From assembly GCA_050115555.1 (NCBI GenBank), contig JASFQI010000091.1, positions 1 through 15,563 of the forward strand: a stretch of 15,563 bases of DNA, read 5' to 3'. Position numbers and translations under genes: made by a program. The notes under the pieces are model-generated. The model ran no database searches, was not told the DNA's origin, and worked only from the letters and a program-made list of their open reading frames with translations. Of the stretch, positions 14,303 through 15,563 are shown piece by piece. Positions within the stretch are counted from its first letter, which is position 1; each line of letters opens with the position of its first letter. This DNA comes from JASFQI01 sp050115555. Its GTDB lineage: Bacteria > Desulfobacterota > DSM-4660 > Desulfatiglandales > HGW-15.

Positions 14303-15514
14303 TTACTCCCGCATCCAGCCCACCCAGGGACCACTCCTCCCCGCATCCTTGTCCCCCTTCTCGTATCGGCCTTCCGGGCGATACAGCCACTTGAATCCCG
14401 AGGGTCCCAGCAGGCAAGTGATCACGGCAAGGAGCACGATCGCATCCTTGAACTCCACCGAGATGAATCCCGCCTCGAGCCCGATGGAGGCGGCCACAAT
14501 GATCAGGCTCAATCTCGACGAGAGCAGGATACCGGCGTTCAAGGCCTTTCGAAGGCCCACTCCTCGAAACAGAAAGAGCAGGCTGGGGATCATCTTCACT
14601 GCCACGGCAAAACCGAAGAGTGTCAGGGTGAACCGGATACGCTCCGGCGAAAGCACGTTTCCCAGGTCGAACTGCATGCCCACGTGAATGAAAAAGAGCG
14701 GGATCAGAAACCCGTAGCCGATCCCCGATAGTTTGCTCTCCAGGTGCTCTTTCTCCCGAAAAACCACACTCAGAACGGCCCCTCCCAGAAATGCTCCGAG
14801 TACCGGCTCCAGGTGCACGAGCTCGGAGAGCGCCACGAAGAGAAAGAGTAGGGCAAGAGACAGCCGAACACCCAGCTCCTGGTCGTCCCTGGGAGCAAGC
14901 AGGCGCCCCGCCCCCTCCGGATGCCACCACGCCCAAAGCCTCCCGAGCTTGAGCAGGAGGCCGAAACCGAAGAACATGGGAACCGGGCCAAGGAACTGCC
15001 ATCCCAGCCCGTGCTCTCGGTAGAGGATGAAGAAGGTGATTCCGAAAAGGGTCAGGAAATCCGCGATCGTGGCCGCGATGAGAAGGGCCTGTCCGTGCGG
15101 CGTCCGGTTGATCCCGGCCTCCTTGAGTGTAGGTACGACCAGACCGAGGGACGTGGTCGTGAGGATCAGGGCCACAAAGGCTCCCCGCTCAAGGAGGATC
15201 GCGGAAAGCACGGATAGTCCCAGTGTCCCCCCGAAAAGTGCCGCGTGAAATAGCAGGTTCTTTCCGCTCTGCCTGCGCAGCATGTGAAAATCGATTTCCA
15301 TGCCCGCCTGGAACATAAGAAGCAGGAAACCGAGCTGGGCGAGGAACGAAAGCCAGTCTCCGGAGAACTGAAGCTGCAAAAGGCTTTTTCCCAGAATCAC
15401 ACCGAAAAGGATCTCCAGGACAATCGCCGGAAGCCGGACCATCCGGCTCAGGCCCGGAAGGAGGGCCGCGGCCACGGAAACGAGCAGCAGGGACCATGCC
15501 TGGTTCAACACCAT
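14303..15514 (-). CDS. CPA2 family cation:proton antiporter (Kef/NapA-like)
   Basis: The product has 403 residues and about twelve hydrophobic helices across the inner membrane. Family signatures: LPAIVLEILFGVILG in an early helix, GFLLLMFQAGMEID (62-75), TTTSLGLVVPTLKE (119-132), and IADFLTLFGI with D152 as the likely ion-binding acid. HLEPVLGAFLGGAVLS and PLFFIHVGMQFDL belong to the second half. There is no C-terminal RCK/TrkA-N domain, so it is a short Na+/H+ or K+/H+ exchanger and not a full KefB/C protein. The ATG at 15514 has GAGGAG about 12 bases upstream, a long spacing; no better in-frame start is visible. It is convergent with ddl. There is no clear terminator in the 17-bp gap, so the two transcripts may overlap. 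Confidence 0.9.
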   Translation of the reverse strand: MVLNQAWSLLLVSVAAALLPGLSRMVRLPAIVLEILFGVILGKSLLQLQFSGDWLSFLAQLGFLLLMFQAGMEIDFHMLRRQSGKNLLFHAALFGGTLGLSVLSAILLERGAFVALILTTTSLGLVVPTLKEAGINRTPHGQALLIAATIADFLTLFGITFFILYREHGLGWQFLGPVPMFFGFGLLLKLGRLWAWWHPEGAGRLLAPRDDQELGVRLSLALLFLFVALSELVHLEPVLGAFLGGAVLSVVFREKEHLESKLSGIGYGFLIPLFFIHVGMQFDLGNVLSPERIRFTLTLFGFAVAVKMIPSLLFLFRGVGLRKALNAGILLSSRLSLIIVAASIGLEAGFISVEFKDAIVLLAVITCLLGPSGFKWLYRPEGRYEKGDKDAGRSGPWVGWMRE

Positions 15515-15563
15515 TTCGCGTCTTGCTCCTCATGGCAATGACACGGGGAACTCCTGGTGGCTG

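Noticed and set aside
13623..15002. Long open frame of 459 codons on the minus strand across ddl and the antiporter gene
   Set aside because: It overlaps two clearly identified genes in another frame and has the Arg/Gly/Pro-rich composition of shadow frames.

Overview
This is a 15.6 kb stretch of GC-rich bacterial chromosome. The mix suggests a delta-type proteobacterium (Desulfobacterota or a relative): a DUF4412/von Willebrand protein, a DUF3795 cysteine-rich protein, a Coa1-like membrane protein, a DdlA-type ligase and a large lipoprotein with beta-helix repeats. Strong GGAGG-type ribosome binding sites point to a Gram-negative host. The lineage is inferred from gene style only; there is no rRNA or other phylogenetic marker here.

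Layout from left to right. (1) Positions 1-1624, minus strand: the 5' part of an exported DUF4412 + VWA-domain protein that runs off the left edge. (2) 1625-2637: about 1 kb without a conventional gene. It holds a compact minus-strand unit (promoter, 27-residue membrane peptide, strong intrinsic terminator) and one copy of a 102-bp mobile repeat. (3) 2638-5874, plus strand: an FAD/NAD(P) oxidoreductase, a Coa1-family membrane protein, a doubtful 45-residue ORF, a DUF3795 protein, a 67-residue unknown protein and a SAM-dependent methyltransferase. (4) 5875-7453: an AT-rich island with two more copies of the 102-bp repeat and an orphan gene of 195 codons. (5) 7645-10464: a 939-residue lipoprotein built from beta-propeller blades, an IPT/TIG domain, a DUF1565 segment and a long right-handed beta-helix. 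(6) 10607-12314: a mandelate-racemase-type enolase-superfamily enzyme, translated from TTG, and a 145-residue unknown protein. (7) 12598-14285: RidA, a short relic that looks like a metallophosphoesterase C-terminus, and D-alanine-D-alanine ligase. (8) 14303-15514, minus strand: a CPA2/Kef-type cation:proton antiporter, convergent with ddl.

The window does not read as one pathway. Its functions are general: cell-wall precursor synthesis, ion exchange, metabolite damage control, redox and envelope proteins. The most notable signals are the family of three 102-bp elements with imperfect terminal inverted repeats and A/T-rich 5-bp flanking duplications, the orphan AT-rich gene just downstream of one of them, and the self-contained unit for a 27-residue membrane peptide. 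I saw no CRISPR array, phage module, toxin-antitoxin pair, tRNA or rRNA.
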